Under the pieces are notes generated by a model, which saw only the letters and a list, made by a program, of their open reading frames with translations, was not told the origin of the DNA and did not search any database. The translations under genes were made by a program, and so were the position numbers. From positions 496,001 to 560,000 of the forward strand of contig CAWKMN010000009.1 in NCBI GenBank assembly GCA_963850765.1: 64,000 nt of DNA, written 5' to 3'. The stretch comes from CAWKMN01 sp963850765 (GTDB lineage: Bacteria; Chloroflexota; Anaerolineae; Aggregatilineales; Aggregatilineaceae). Of this stretch, positions 46,421 through 57,055 are shown one piece after another. Positions within the stretch are counted from its first letter, which is position 1, and the number at the start of each line of letters is the position of its first letter.

Positions 46421-46651
46421 CTACCAGTCTGAGTCATCGGGCGTGGCACGTTCGCCCAGATAACCGATAATATTGCCGCGCAGATCGAGCAGGGCATCAC
46501 CTTCAACCATCCAGTGCCGCTCGCCGTCAGGATCGGTGACCGTATTGCCCCGCAGTTCCCCGATCAAGTCGCCGTTGATGTCCAACACGCGAGTACCCTC
46601 TAAAAAGGCGAACAGTTCGCCGTTCCGATCATAGATTCCCTGGGTGTTCAT
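46421..46651 (-). CDS. small beta-repeat protein
   Basis: A 76-residue protein, MNTQGIYDRNGELFAFLEGT. It contains three to four short repeats of the type YDRNGELFAFLEG, LDINGDLIGELRG and LDLRGNIIGYLGE. The pattern suggests a small beta-flower or propeller-like fold. It lies 16 bases upstream of ybaK on the same strand. Function unknown. Confidence 0.6.
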   Translation of the reverse strand: MNTQGIYDRNGELFAFLEGTRVLDINGDLIGELRGNTVTDPDGERHWMVEGDALLDLRGNIIGYLGERATPDDSDW

Positions 46652-46867
46652 ATCCGCTTCTCCCTGGTTCTGTCACGGGCGATATGAGCGGTGACGCTTC
46701 TAGCTTATATTATAGCGCCCTTGGCGTATCAGCCGAATAGCCGAATGGTCAAACTGCGTTTGTTAGAAAATGTACTAAGTTCTTATCAATAGAAAAAATC
46801 TGTGAATCCGGTGTACAATGAAACTATCCATTAAATTCCACCCTAATTTATCCGGTACGAGGCCATC

Positions 46868-47341
46868 ATGTTAAGAAGGGCAAAGCGCAGCAGGGCGTGG
46901 GGAAAACTGCAAAGAGGTCAGGGACTTGTCGAATACGCGTTAATCATCATGTTAGTGGGTGTGGCAGTCATACTCGCATTAACGTTGTTTGGCGATCGTG
47001 TTCGCAAGTTCTATTGTGAGGCGGTCCTTGCACTTGATCCCAACATCGATGCCCCGGCCTGTGAGGGCATCTTTGTGTCATGCCATGTCACGTCTACGAA
47101 TCCGCTGAACGTGGAAGCCAGCGTGACCGACAGCGTGGGGGATAACAATATTGATCGGGTCGTCTTCTATGTGGACGATCAGTACGTCCGGACCGAGTAC
47201 TATTACATATACTGCCTGGGGGGTGGCGATGGGAGGTGTGGCACGATCACGCGGCCGCCGGGCAAGCACAAAATCTCGGCGGTGGCATTCGACGAAGACG
47301 GTAACACCGGCACCTGTTCGGTAACGGCCACCGTAAAGTAA
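46868..47341 (+). CDS. Flp/type IVb pilin fused to a bacterial Ig-like domain
   Basis: A 157-residue protein. A basic leader MLRRAKRSRAWGKLQRG is followed by the prepilin sequence QGLVEYALIIMLVGVAVILA, with the Glu five residues after the Gly where prepilin peptidase would cut. This is the Flp/Tad pilin N-terminus. Typical Flp pilins end soon after, but here a cysteine-containing beta domain follows (VSCHVTSTNPLNVEASVTDS; DNNIDRVVFYVDDQYVRTEY; GKHKISAVAFDEDGNTGTCS) with Ig-like character and six or more Cys. No other tad genes are in the window. It may be a decorated or minor pilin. Confidence 0.8.
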   Translation: MLRRAKRSRAWGKLQRGQGLVEYALIIMLVGVAVILALTLFGDRVRKFYCEAVLALDPNIDAPACEGIFVSCHVTSTNPLNVEASVTDSVGDNNIDRVVFYVDDQYVRTEYYYIYCLGGGDGRCGTITRPPGKHKISAVAFDEDGNTGTCSVTATVK

Positions 47342-47828
47342 CGATCAGCGTCTCCTAAGAACTCATCTAGGGCTTGTTATGCACTTCTAGCCCCTATCCC
47401 CCACCCCCTTTCCTTTCGAGGGTAGGGTTTTTATGCTTGGTGCTGGGCATGGTTTACCCCTATCCCCGTCCGACCTTCGGTCGGCACCCCTTATCCCCGC
47501 ACGCGGAGCAAGGGGCGCGTCGGAAGTCCCTCTCCGTTTACGGGGAGGGATATAGGGAGGGGTCAACGAGCACGCAAAGCTGGATTCAGTTAAAGACCTA
47601 CCCCTGGAAGCCCCTACCCAACCTTATCCGCTTATTTTCTCAAACTTCATAAATGGTCCAGCTATTGAGAGAAAAAGTCCGCTAAAGGGACTCTTTACCA
47701 GCCCTTCAGCGGGCTTCCTGGCCCTTATTATAGCCGCGCGGTTTTAACCTGCGGCGTCTTTCGCACTTTACATTTCGGGGCACTGCGGCGAAAATGAAGC
47801 GTGCATAATTAACCCCAAGGAGTTTGGA
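47342..47828. repeat. repeat-filled intergenic region
   Basis: C-rich blocks at 47393-47430 and 47455-47563. At 47676-47758 lies a degenerate two-hairpin element: AGTCCGCTAAAGGGACT, AGCCCTTCAGCGGGCT, then ATAGCCGCGCGG ... CTGCGGCG. No gene found. Confidence 0.7.
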
Positions 47829-48152
47829 ATGACCAATAACGGGACCATGCCCGAAATCCCCATCGAGACGATTGCCGAAACCCCCAACTACACCGTCTGG
47901 ACCGCCGACGAGCCCGACGATGAGCGCACTTATCACCTGGAACTGGGTCCGGTGACGGCACACTTTTTCACCGAAGAGTGGCAGGAATTTATCGACATGA
48001 TCCGCGCCGCCGCGCAGGCCGCCGGTGAAGAAGGCGCCGCCGCAGCCGAAGACGACGAAGAAGATGCTACCGAGGTCGAACTGGACTGGGGCACGCTGTA
48101 TTTCCTGAAGGACGAGTGGGCAGAATTCCTGCAACTGATCGGACAGGTCTAG
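47829..48152 (+). CDS. acidic hypothetical protein with internal repeat
   Basis: A 107-residue, strongly acidic protein. Two halves resemble each other: YHLELGPVTAHFFTEEWQEF followed by IDMI, and VELDWGTLYFLKDEWAEFLQ followed by LI, separated by an acidic linker (EGAAAAEDDEEDATE). AAGGAG precedes the ATG. No family recognised. It overlaps the start of the methyltransferase gene by up to 37 bases, so the two may be cotranslated. Confidence 0.65.
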   Translation: MTNNGTMPEIPIETIAETPNYTVWTADEPDDERTYHLELGPVTAHFFTEEWQEFIDMIRAAAQAAGEEGAAAAEDDEEDATEVELDWGTLYFLKDEWAEFLQLIGQV

Positions 48153-49347
48153 ACGAGCCGACCTTCCGGGCGTTGATCAGCCCGGCGGGGCGCGCGGTCC
48201 TGGCGCGGCTGGCGTCCGAAGATCTGAGCGACGGGGCGACTCTCGCCCTGCTGAACTCGGCTCCGGCGCGATCTGCCGCCCAATGTGGCCGGCGCGGCCC
48301 TGACCACAGCCCGACTGCGAGTCCGTGCGGCCAGCAAATTCAGCCGCGCGGACTTGATGTTTTTTACGCCGGACGGACTCGAACAGGCCAGCGGCGAGAT
48401 CGTCAGCGGGTGGCGGGCGCAGCGCTTCGCCGGCTATGCGCGGGCCGCCGATCTCGGCTGCGGCATCGGCGGGGATACGCTGGCGCTGGCGGCGCTGCCC
48501 GGATCTGGATGTCATGGCGCTGGACCGCGACTCGCTGCGGCTGCACATGGCACGCGCCAACCTGAGTGCCTATGCCCGGCACGCGCACACCGTCCAGGCC
48601 GATCTGCGCGATCCACTGCCGCTGCGAGGCATCCCGGCGGCATTTTTTGATCCGGCCCGGCGCGACGGCGCGCGGCGTGTTTTCTCGGTGCGCGATTACA
48701 CCCCGCCGCTGGATGTGATCGCCGGGTGGGGATTCGATGCGCTGGCCGTCAAGCTCTCGCCGGGGGTGGATCTGGACGAGCTGCGCGCCTATACCGATTC
48801 CGGCGCGGGCGTGGAGTTTATCAGCCTGGGCGGCGACCTGAAAGAGGCCGTGCTGTGGTGCGGGGCGTTCGGATTCGCTGGCCGGCACGCGACCCGGCTC
48901 GAACTCGACGGTACCGGGGACACGCTGCGGCCCGCGGATCTGCCCGCGCCGCCGGTCGAGCCGCCGCATGCTTACCTGCTCGAACCTGATCCCGCCGTAA
49001 TCCGCGCCGGGCTGTTTGGCGAATTGGCCGCGCGCCTGGACATGCCGCTCTACCGCCTGGACGAGTCGATTGCCTACCTGACGGCGGATGCCCCGATCAA
49101 GTCACCGTGGGTGCGTGTCTGGCGCATCCGGGACTGGCTCCCGTTTAACCTCAAGCGGCTGCGCGCCACGCTGCACGGGGCGGGGATCGGGCGCGTCACG
49201 GTGAAAAAGCGCGGCAGCCCGATCACGCCCGACGAACTGATCGCCAAACTCAAGCTGCGCGGCGGGGATCGCGCCGCCGTCGTCGTCCTGACGCAGATCG
49301 CCGGTCAGCACAGCGCGATTTTGTGCGACGAGATCGCGCCGCGTTAG
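48116..49347 (+). CDS. class I SAM methyltransferase with THUMP-like C-terminal region (frameshifted)
   Basis: About 410 residues after two frameshifts (near 48265 and 48500). Pieces: FRALISPAGRAVLARLASED; ASKFSRADLMFFTPDGLEQA; AADLGCGIGGDTLALAAL (SAM-binding motif I); LDVMALDRDSLRLHMARANL (motif II acidic); AAFFDPARRDGARRVFSVRD (motif IV, DPAR); and a C-terminal SPWVRVWRIRDWLPFNLKRL ... VTVKKRGSPITPDELIAKLK. The last part resembles the THUMP-like domain found C-terminal in this methyltransferase family, so an RNA substrate is plausible. Start ATG 48116 inside the preceding gene is the best available. Confidence 0.8.
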
Positions 49348-49715
49348 CCTCACCCCTAAATCCCCTCTCCATACATGCAGTTGACTTTATGGGATGACGC
49401 GATAGTGTAGGGGAGCACCGCTGTGTGCTCCCAGTCGCGCGGGGCGCGACACGCGGCAGCGCCGCGCCGGGCGGACACAGAGGTCCGCCCCTACGAAGGC
49501 GTCAGCATAACAGGTAGGCAATCAGGGGACTGTCCAGAGCGCACGCAGCAGCCAGGGCCGTTCACGGCCCTTCCGATACATAGCCCGGTGCTTGCAGCGC
49601 CGGGCGATTTCCTCCCCGCTGAGGTGGCTGATAGCTCCTGGCCCCGGTTGTATGGTACAATGCAGAACCAATTAAGGCACCGATTGATTACGAGCGTTGG
49701 AGCCACAAAACCCTG
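49348..49715. repeat. repeat-filled intergenic region
   Basis: A partial C-rich block (49351-49371), two GTAG-class palindromes with different stems (49407-49432, GTAGGGGAGCACC ... GGTGCTCCC-like; 49469-49494, GGGCGGAC ... GTCCGCCCCTAC) and two-hairpin element copy 7. A GTATGGTACAAT stretch (49648-49660) is a weak promoter candidate for the kinase. Confidence 0.7.
49552..49608 (+). repeat. two-hairpin REP-like element (copy 7)
   Basis: Hairpin A AGGGCCGTTCACGGCCCT (49554-49571), linker TCCGATACATA, hairpin B 49583-49605 with stem GCCCGGTGCT/AGCGCCGGGC and loop TGC. Stem bases differ from other copies but pairing is kept. Confidence 0.85.
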
Positions 49716-52700
49716 ATGCAAGCATCTTCATCCTCTCCATTTCCACGTCACCCGGTCGCGCTGCTGGCGGCGGCTGCCCTGCTGATCGCGGGGGTGCTGC
49801 TGGTGCTCTATGCGTGGGCCGCGCGGTCCTGGTACGAACAGCCTTTCCCCGGCGTGCTGCCCCTGCGCAACCTGGAGATCAGCAGCGCGCAGTCGCTCAC
49901 CGGCGAGGAATGGGACGCGCCGCAGATGGGGCTGCTGCCGGGCGACCAGATTAACGCCGTCGCCGGGGTGACGGTGGGCGATCTGCCGCTGGATGAACGC
50001 GTCGAGCGCTACCGTGACGCGATCAACACCACGTCGGTCGGCGCGCGCGTACCGCTCAGCTTCTTCCGGTGGGACAGCGTCAGCACCGAACGGCCGGTCG
50101 GCGCGCAGTGTGTGCCCGTGACGGATGCGATCGGGCTGCGCAAGTGCGGCATGAACACCCGTATGCGCGCCATGCCCCTGAGCGATCTGCTGGTGTACTT
50201 CGGCATGGGCTGGATCGCGGCGGTGGTGTTGTGGCTGGCGACGCTGCTGCTGTTTCTCCGGCAGTGGCGCACGACGCATGTCCAGGTGCTTGCCATCCTG
50301 TCCGCCGCGCTCTCGGTGTTTATGGCCGGCCATTTTGATACATTCAGTACCCAGCAATGGGCGTGGGCATGGCTGGCCGCCGGCTGCCTGACCGGCGGGA
50401 TGCTGGTTGTGTTCGCGCTCGAATTCCCGTATCGTTTCGCCACCGTGCAGGAGAGTCCGCTGCTGGCCTGGGCTCCGGCGGTGGTTTCGCTGGTGCTGGG
50501 GTTAGCCAGCGCCACCCTCTATTACGGCAGCGATCCCAACTATACACAGGGCGGGATCGTGCTGTCGCTCGGCACGCTGATCCTGGGCGGGCTGATCCTG
50601 GCCGGTATGATGATCTGGCGGCGCACACGCTCGGCATCGCCCATCGTGCGCAACCAGTCCACCATGATCATCATCGGGCTGGTCCCGGCGCTGGTGCCGG
50701 TGATTTACTGGCTCGGCGCGCAGATCCTGAACCACCTGGCAGTCGGTCCTGTCCCATTTGAGCAGATCGTGCCGATCCTGTTCCCCTTCAGCGCGATGTA
50801 CGCCGTCATGCAGTACCGGCTGGTCGATACCGACCGCGTCATCACCCAGACGTCGCTGTATGTGGCGCTGCTGGCCATGCTGACGCTGAGCTATTTTCTG
50901 GTCGTCGGTGGGCTGGCGCTGGTCATCAACCAATCCCTGCGTGATACGGCGCTGAACCCGCTGCTGATCACGCTTTCGATCTTTTCCGTCGCCGCGCTCT
51001 TTACCCCGGTCCGTGCCGCTTTGCAGCACTCGATCAATTCGCTGTACTTCCGCGCGCGCCGCCAGTACCAAAGCTTTTTGGAGCAGTTCGCCCGCGACAT
51101 GACCAACACCGTTGGGCAGGCAGAGGTGAACAAACTGATCCAGAGCACGCTCGCCGCGACGCTGACGCCGGCCCACGTGATCCTGTTCGTGCGTGACCCC
51201 GCCAGCCGCGAGTATCGCCCCCAGCCCGAACTCGGCCACCGGCCACCGCCTGACCGACGTCGTGTTCGGCGCGACCAGCGGGCTCGTCCGTTATCTGAAC
51301 GAGCGCGGCAGCATGCTCTATCTGGAAGAGGGCCGTCCCCTGCCGCTGGATGTGGTCAGCGATCGCAGCAGGCTGGCGCTGATCGGCGCGCCGCTGATCA
51401 TTGGTCTGCGCGGCCAGCGCGGTCTGAACGGCTTTATCGCCATCGGCCCGCGTCAGAACGGCGCTCCCTATCTGCACGAAGACCTGCGCTTCATCGAGAG
51501 CCTGAGCGATCAGATCGCCCTGGCGGTCGAGCGTGCGCAGGCTGTGGACGACCTCGAACGCCGTGTCCGCGTGCAGGACGTGCTCAGCCAGGTGAGCCGC
51601 GCGCTGAACTTCGCCATCGACTTCGACACCCTGCTCGAACTGATTTACGCGCAAACCCTGCGCGTGATCGATGCGCCGTGCTTTTATATCGCCCTGCGCA
51701 ACTCCACCACGAACGAACTGACTTACGTCTTCTACAACGAAGGCGACGATCGTGTCCCGGAGATGGAAAACCGGCGCTGGCGCATGGGCCGCGACCTGAT
51801 CAGCGAGATCGCGCGCTCGCAGCAGACCATCCGCACCGACGATTATGTGCGCGAGTCGCTGGCCCGCGATCCGCATACCCCGGTCGATAATCCCCATCTC
51901 AAGGCATGGATGGGCGTGCCGCTGCTGGCCGATACGGGCGAGGGTGTCCTGGGCGTGATGGTCGCCGCCAGCACCGACCAGGCCAGCACCTTCACCGATG
52001 ACCAGCAGGATCTTTTCTGGGATATTGCCAACCTCGCGTCGAGCGCGATCGACAAGCTGCAGCTGTTTGATAAGACGCAGCAGCGCGCCCGCCAGTTGGC
52101 CGCCATCAACGAGATCGCCAACCAGCTTGCGAGCGAAATGGGCAACGTCGATCGCCTGCTCAAGCTGATCACCGAAAACGCCGTGCATATTCTCAACGCC
52201 GAGGCCGGCAGCCTGCTGCTCGCGGACTCGGACAGCGGCGAGCTTGAATTTCATGTGGTGGTGGGCGGCCGCGGCCAGGATCTGATCGGCACGCGCCTGC
52301 CGCCCGGCAGCGGGTTGGCCGGGGCGACGGTGCAGCGCGGCGTCCCGATCATCGTCAACGATCCGGCCCGCGACTCGCGCTGGTACGGCGATATTCGCGC
52401 GACCAGCGAAAAAGAGGCGCTGGCGGCGGGTGATAACGGTCAGGGCGATGAGGTGTCCGCCGAACTCTCGAACGGGGATGGCTTCCGCTCCGACGCGATC
52501 CTCTCCGTGCCGCTGATGATCGGCGGCCGCGCGATCGGCGTGCTGCAATGCCTGAACAAGCACGACGGCAGCATCTTTGTGCAGGAAGACGCGGACCTGC
52601 TCGAAACCTTCGCGGGGCAGGCCGCTATCGCCATCGAAAACGCGCGCCTGTTTGATATGACCGACCAGCAGCTTGCGCTACGCGTCCAGGAACTCGACAC

Positions 52701-53937
52701 GATGCAGCGCATCGACCAGGAGCTCAACCGCACCCTGCGCCTCGAAAACGTGGTCGATATTACGATGGACTGGGGCATGCGCAAAAGCGGCGCGGCGGCC
52801 GGTGCCCTGCTGATGCGTGACCGCGAGCGCAGTGAGGTTCAGGTCGTCGCGTCCTACGGCTATCCGCCCGGTTCGCTCTTTAACCGCGAGGAAGGCATGG
52901 TTTTCCCCGACAACTGGAGCGTGCCCGGCCGCGTGATCCGCTCCGCGCAGCCGTCGCTGATCACCGACGTGAGCATCGACCGGGATTACGAGGAGACGCT
53001 GTCCGGCTGTACGGCACAGCTGACCGTGCCGCTGTTCAGCGCCAATCAGGTCATCGGCGTGATCATGCTCGAAAGCGACCGCGAAGGTGAGCTCGATCTG
53101 CTCGACCTGGACTTTGTCGCGCGTCTGGCCGAACATGCCAGCCCGGCGATCATCAACTCGCAGCTTTTCCGCGAGCTTGAGCGCGCCAACGAGGATAAGA
53201 GCAAGTTCGTGAGCCTCGTCGCGCACGAGCTCAAGAACCCGATGACCAGTATGAAGGGCTTCACCGATCTGCTGATGAAGGGCATCGTCGGCCCGGTCAA
53301 CGAGCAGCAGTCGGACTTCCTGAAGACGATTTTGAACAACGTCAACCGCATGGAAACGCTGGTGAGCGATCTGAACGACCTCACCAAGCAGCAGACCGGC
53401 AACATGCGCCTCGACATCGCGGCGGTGGATTTCCGCAACATCGTGATCGAAACGCTGCGCGCGCAGCAGCGCCAGATCGAGGACAAGCATCAGGAATTGA
53501 TCGTCGAGGTGCCGGAGAATCTGCCCCTGGTGCGCGGCGACCAGACCCGCCTGATCCAGATCATGACGAACTTTATCTCCAACGCGCACAAGTACACGCC
53601 GACCGGCGGCACGATCACCATCCGCGCGGAGCATGCCCGCAACATCTGGGATCCAGCGGGTGCGGCGCGGGTCATTCACTGTTCGGTGCAGGATACGGGC
53701 ATTGGCATGAACGAAGACGATCAGGCGCGGCTGTTCACGCCATACTTCCGCAGCGAGAACCCGCTGACGCGCGAGCAGCCCGGCACCGGCCTGGGTCTGA
53801 CCATCACGCGCGGCCTGATCGAGCAGCACGGCGGCACGATCTGGGTCGAAAGTGTGCTGGACCAGGGCACGACCTTCCACTTCACGATCCCGGTCGCCAC
53901 CGAGGACGAGCGCGAGCGTGCCCGCGCAGGGGTGTAG
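49716..53937 (+). CDS. large membrane sensor histidine kinase with multiple GAF domains (one frameshift)
   Basis: About 1,407 residues. N-terminal signal anchor (HPVALLAAAALLIAGVLLVL) and a PDZ-like part (LLPGDQINAVAGVTVGDLPL), then seven or so membrane helices to about residue 420. After a frameshift near 51235 the protein continues RLTDVVFGATSGLVRYLNER. There are four GAF-type regions (for example FIAIGPRQNGAPYLHEDLRF; GVPLLADTGEGVLGVMVAAS; SVPLMIGGRAIGVLQCLNKH; QLTVPLFSANQVIGVIMLES). The C-terminus has a HisKA domain with the phospho-acceptor His in SLVAHELKNPMTSMKGFTDL, and a HATPase with N box MTNFISNAHKYTPTGG, G1 DTGIGM and G2 GTGLGLTI. The response regulator is not next to it. Ligands unknown. 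Confidence 0.9.
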
Positions 53938-53987
53938 GGGAGAAGCGGTCAGCGATCAGCTAAAAGCGCGACCATAAGTCATGCCAT

Positions 53988-54013
53988 GTAGGGGCGGGTT
54001 AACAAACCCGCCC
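53988..54013 (+). repeat. GTAG palindrome, GCGGGTT stem type
   Basis: GTAGGGGCGGGTTAACAAAC followed by CCGCCC; identical in the stem to 8369-8394. Confidence 0.85.
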
Positions 54014-54168
54014 TTTTGTCTTGCTGGCCTCACCCCCTCAATCCCCCTCTCCAGCCGAGCTAGAGAGGGGAACGCGTCTTTGCTCCCCTCTCCATCGCTG
54101 GATGGGGAGGGGCTAAGGGAGGGGCTAACTCAATGCCTTCTTACGTCGCGGTAAGCCAGCCATACCTT

Positions 54169-54194
54169 GTAGGGGCGGGTTAACAAACCCGCCC
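54169..54194 (+). repeat. GTAG palindrome, GCGGGTT stem type
   Basis: Same sequence as 53988-54013, 156 bases away. Confidence 0.85.
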
Positions 54195-54361
54195 TAATCT
54201 TTTCCCTTGCTTTTCTCTGTCTCTCTGTGTCCTCTGTAGTGAAGCGCCCTTAAAAGCAGGAAAAATGCCGCGAAAATGGCGCGGATCGGCCTGGATGTGG
54301 ATCGGATTCCGGCCGGTACAATGGGAGCCCTTACGCGTGAAGTTCATGAGGAGATGCCAAG

Positions 54362-55247
54362 ATGAGATTGAGACTGCCGACTCGGAAGCGCGCGCTGCGC
54401 TGGGTCGTGATCCTGATCGCCGTGCTGATCGTCGCGGTGTACATTGTTTTGCCGATCGGATTTGCCATCGCGGTGGTGTTTCCCTACCAGGAGTCCGTCG
54501 GCGCGCCGCCAGAGGGGTTCGAGTCGGTGGCGCTGACGACCGATGACGGCGTCAAGCTGGCCGCGTGGTATGCGCCGCCGACGAATGGCGCGGCGATCAT
54601 TTTGATCCACGGGGCGGGCGGCTCACGCGAAAGTTTGCGCAGCTATGGCGAGATGCTGGTGCGCAACGGCTACGGCGTGCTGGCGCTGGATCTGCGCGGG
54701 CATGGCGAGAGCGACGGCACGAACAACCGCTTCGGCTGGCAGGGGACGCACGACGTCGGGGCGGCGGTGGCGTATTTGCAGGGACGCGATGAGGTGGAGC
54801 ACATCGGCGGGCTGGGATTGTCGCTGGGCGCGGAAGTGCTGCTCGGCGCGGCCTCGACCTATCCGGCGCTGGAAGCGATCGTCGCGGATGGGGCGACTGC
54901 AGCGCAGCCTGGACGAACTGAAGGCGCTGCCGTCCGAGCGGCCGCTGGTGCGCAATTTCACTGCGCGGGTGATGTACGCGGCTGTGCAGGTGCTCAGCGG
55001 CGATGATCCGCCCGATCCCCCGCTGCTCGATTCGATGGTGGCGGCGGAGACGACAGCGTTCTTGCTGGTCGCGGCTGGCAAGGATGAGCAGGAAGTGAAG
55101 TTCAACACGCTGTTCGCGGAGACGGTTGGCGCGCGGGTGGATCTGTGGGTGGTGCCGGACGCCTCGCATACCGGCGCGTTCAAGAAATATCCGGCGGAGT
55201 ACGAACAGCGGGTGATTGGGTTTCTTGAGGGGGCAATGGGGGGATAA
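54362..55247 (+). CDS. membrane-anchored alpha/beta hydrolase (frameshifted)
   Basis: About 295 residues. N-terminal anchor ALRWVVILIAVLIVAVYIVL. Hydrolase core: AAIILIHGAGGSRESLRSYG (oxyanion HG), VLALDLRGHGESDG, and nucleophile elbow GGLGLSLGAEVLLGAAS (Ser in GLSLG). One frameshift near 54895 leads to LDELKALPSERPLVRNF, and the end supplies the acid/base region TAFLLVAAGKDEQEVKF and VVPDASHTGAFKKYPAEYEQ (catalytic His). Likely an esterase-type enzyme facing outward or membrane-tethered; substrate unknown. Confidence 0.85.
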
Positions 55248-55249
55248 CC

Positions 55250-55423
55250 TCACCCCCGGCGAGCGTCCCGCAAGCGGGCTGCTCGCTTCCCCTCTCCACG
55301 CGCGGAGAGGGGGAGCCGGTAGCGGGCCGTTTCTGTAGGGGCGGGTTAACAAACCCGCCCAGGGCGACCCACCGTGTGGCTCCTACAGATGCCCCCATGA
55401 TTTACGACACGAAGCGGTGAGGC
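55250..55423. repeat. C-rich block and GTAG palindrome
   Basis: CCTCACCCCCGGCGAGCGTC ... CCACGCGCGGAGAGGGGGAG (55250-55318), then GTAGGGGCGGGTTAACAAAC CCGCCC (55335-55360). Confidence 0.75.
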
Positions 55424-56981
55424 TCACCGGCGCGGCGGCAGGGGCCGGATCACGCTGGGGCGCGGCGGCAGGGGGCGGATCACCGGCAGCGGCTCGACGG
55501 GGGGACGCTTTGGCCCGGCGACGACACGATGCGGCTGGTCGAAGCTGGCGGACAGGATCGCCTCGCCGGTCTGGCCGTTCACGGCGGCGGGGCGGCGCGT
55601 GCCATCCCGCAGGACGAGCGTAATCATCCACACGGGCAGCAGCAGTAAGCGGTAGTGGATGACTTCCAGATCGACCCTCGCCACGCGCCAGACCGGCGTA
55701 TCCGGCGCGGTGTAATCGTGGGTATCCGAGCGCGCCAGTTCGACCGGCGGCACCAATCCGCCCGCCGCCTGCCGCCGCGCCGCGTACTTGATATACGCGC
55801 GGGCCGTGAGCGACGCCTGGATCACGTCGATGTTGTAGATCTGGGCGGGCCAGCGGGCCAGGTAACGCGGATCGTAGGCGATCAGGGCGTCCAGGGCATA
55901 GGGCATCAATTCGTACAGGACCGCCTGATCGGGCCGCGTGACACCGCCGACCAGCACATCCCCGGCGGGATACACGCCCGGCATCACCCCCTCAGCCGAG
56001 AACGCACTCCAATCCACGTTGACCGAGGCGGCTCCCTCGAACGACCAGAAGGGCAGATAGCCGCCCCACAGGTCGCCCCGCTCCACGCGGGCGCGGAGTT
56101 CGGGTGGCAGGCGACGGTGCAGCGCTTTGGCGGCAGCGGCGCGATCGATGGCGAAGGGCAGCAGTGCGTCCGGCTCCTCGAACGATCCGACCGCGTCCTG
56201 CACGAGAATATGCGCGCTGTCGCAGAACGGGCACTGCGTGGACAGCGTCGTGCCGCTGAGGGTTAGCTGCGCATGACAGTTTTTGCAGATCAGCACGCGC
56301 GCGCCGATGTTCCATTCGCGCGAGAAACCGAAGCGCCGCTGAAGCAGGGCGTTATCCAGGTTGTCGTAGCCGCCGCGCCGGCTGACCAGACTCGGCGCGC
56401 TGCCGGGGCGATAGCCGCAGTGGCCGCACACCAGCCCATCAATCTCGACGGCAAAAGCGAGCGCTCCCCCGCAGTGGGGACACGCCTCGGTGATGGAGCG
56501 GGCTTCGACCGCCTCATCCGGCGCAGGATCAGGCACATCGGGCGGCGCGCCGTCCGGCAGCACACCTTCGAGAACCCCCTTGTCGCGCCACGCGTATTCG
56601 TGATAGGGCTGCAAGGAGAGCGCCTTTTCGAGATACAGCATTTTCTCGGCGCGATCGCGGGTAGTCAGCGAGAGCAGATACCAGATGTCCGCGCAGTCGG
56701 GATAGAGCGCGGCGGAGTCGTTGAGCAGAAGCGCCGCGCTGCTCGGATCGCCCGCCTGGATGCTGCGCCATGCGATGTCCAGCCGGTGCTGCTGCATGGG
56801 CGGCGCATCCCAGGTGCGGGCGGGTGGCACGTAGTCGGGTGATTCGACGCTCGCGGTACGGTTCGAGCAGACGGCGTGCGTCGGCATCGGTGCGGACGGA
56901 GCCGCAGAACTGGCACCACAGACGATCATTCTCCACGTCCGGGACCAGACGCGCATCACAGTGCGGGCAGTTCGGCATCAT
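55424..56981 (-). CDS. multi-zinc-ribbon protein (frameshifted)
   Basis: About 518 residues. Starts MMPNCPHCDARLVPDVENDR with a first ribbon (CPHC...CQFC); a frame change near 56855 leads into a TPR-like helical part (WRSIQAGDPSSAALLLNDSA; LEKALSLQPYHEYAW). Two more ribbons follow (CPHCGGALAF...CGHCGYRPG; CKNCHAQLTLSGTTL...CPFCDSAHI). The C-terminal half is a beta-rich domain with LLLLPVWMITLVLRDGTRRP and ends in a Pro-Arg repeat tail (VIRPLPPRPSVIRPLPPRR). Zinc-ribbon proteins of this build are seen in several phyla with unknown function; membrane trafficking or regulation are possible guesses. Confidence 0.75.
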
Positions 56982-57055
56982 ACAGAATCAGAATCCCCTG
57001 GTTAAGAGAGGTGTCACACACGAAGTATAGTCCGGATCCGCCCGCTGAAAAATCG

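Larger units (their letters stand above)
53938..54361. repeat. repeat-filled intergenic region
   Basis: A GCGGTCAGCGATCAGC tract follows the kinase stop (53942-53966). Then come two GTAG palindromes (53988-54013 and 54169-54194), a double C-rich block (54026-54124) and a reverse CAGAG tract (54205-54240, TCTCTGTCTCTCTGTGTCCT). A TACAAT at 54317-54322 is a weak -10 candidate for the hydrolase. Confidence 0.75.

Noticed and set aside
51034..53880. Two long minus-strand ORFs over the histidine kinase
   Set aside because: Shadows; the plus strand has uninterrupted GAF and kinase motifs.
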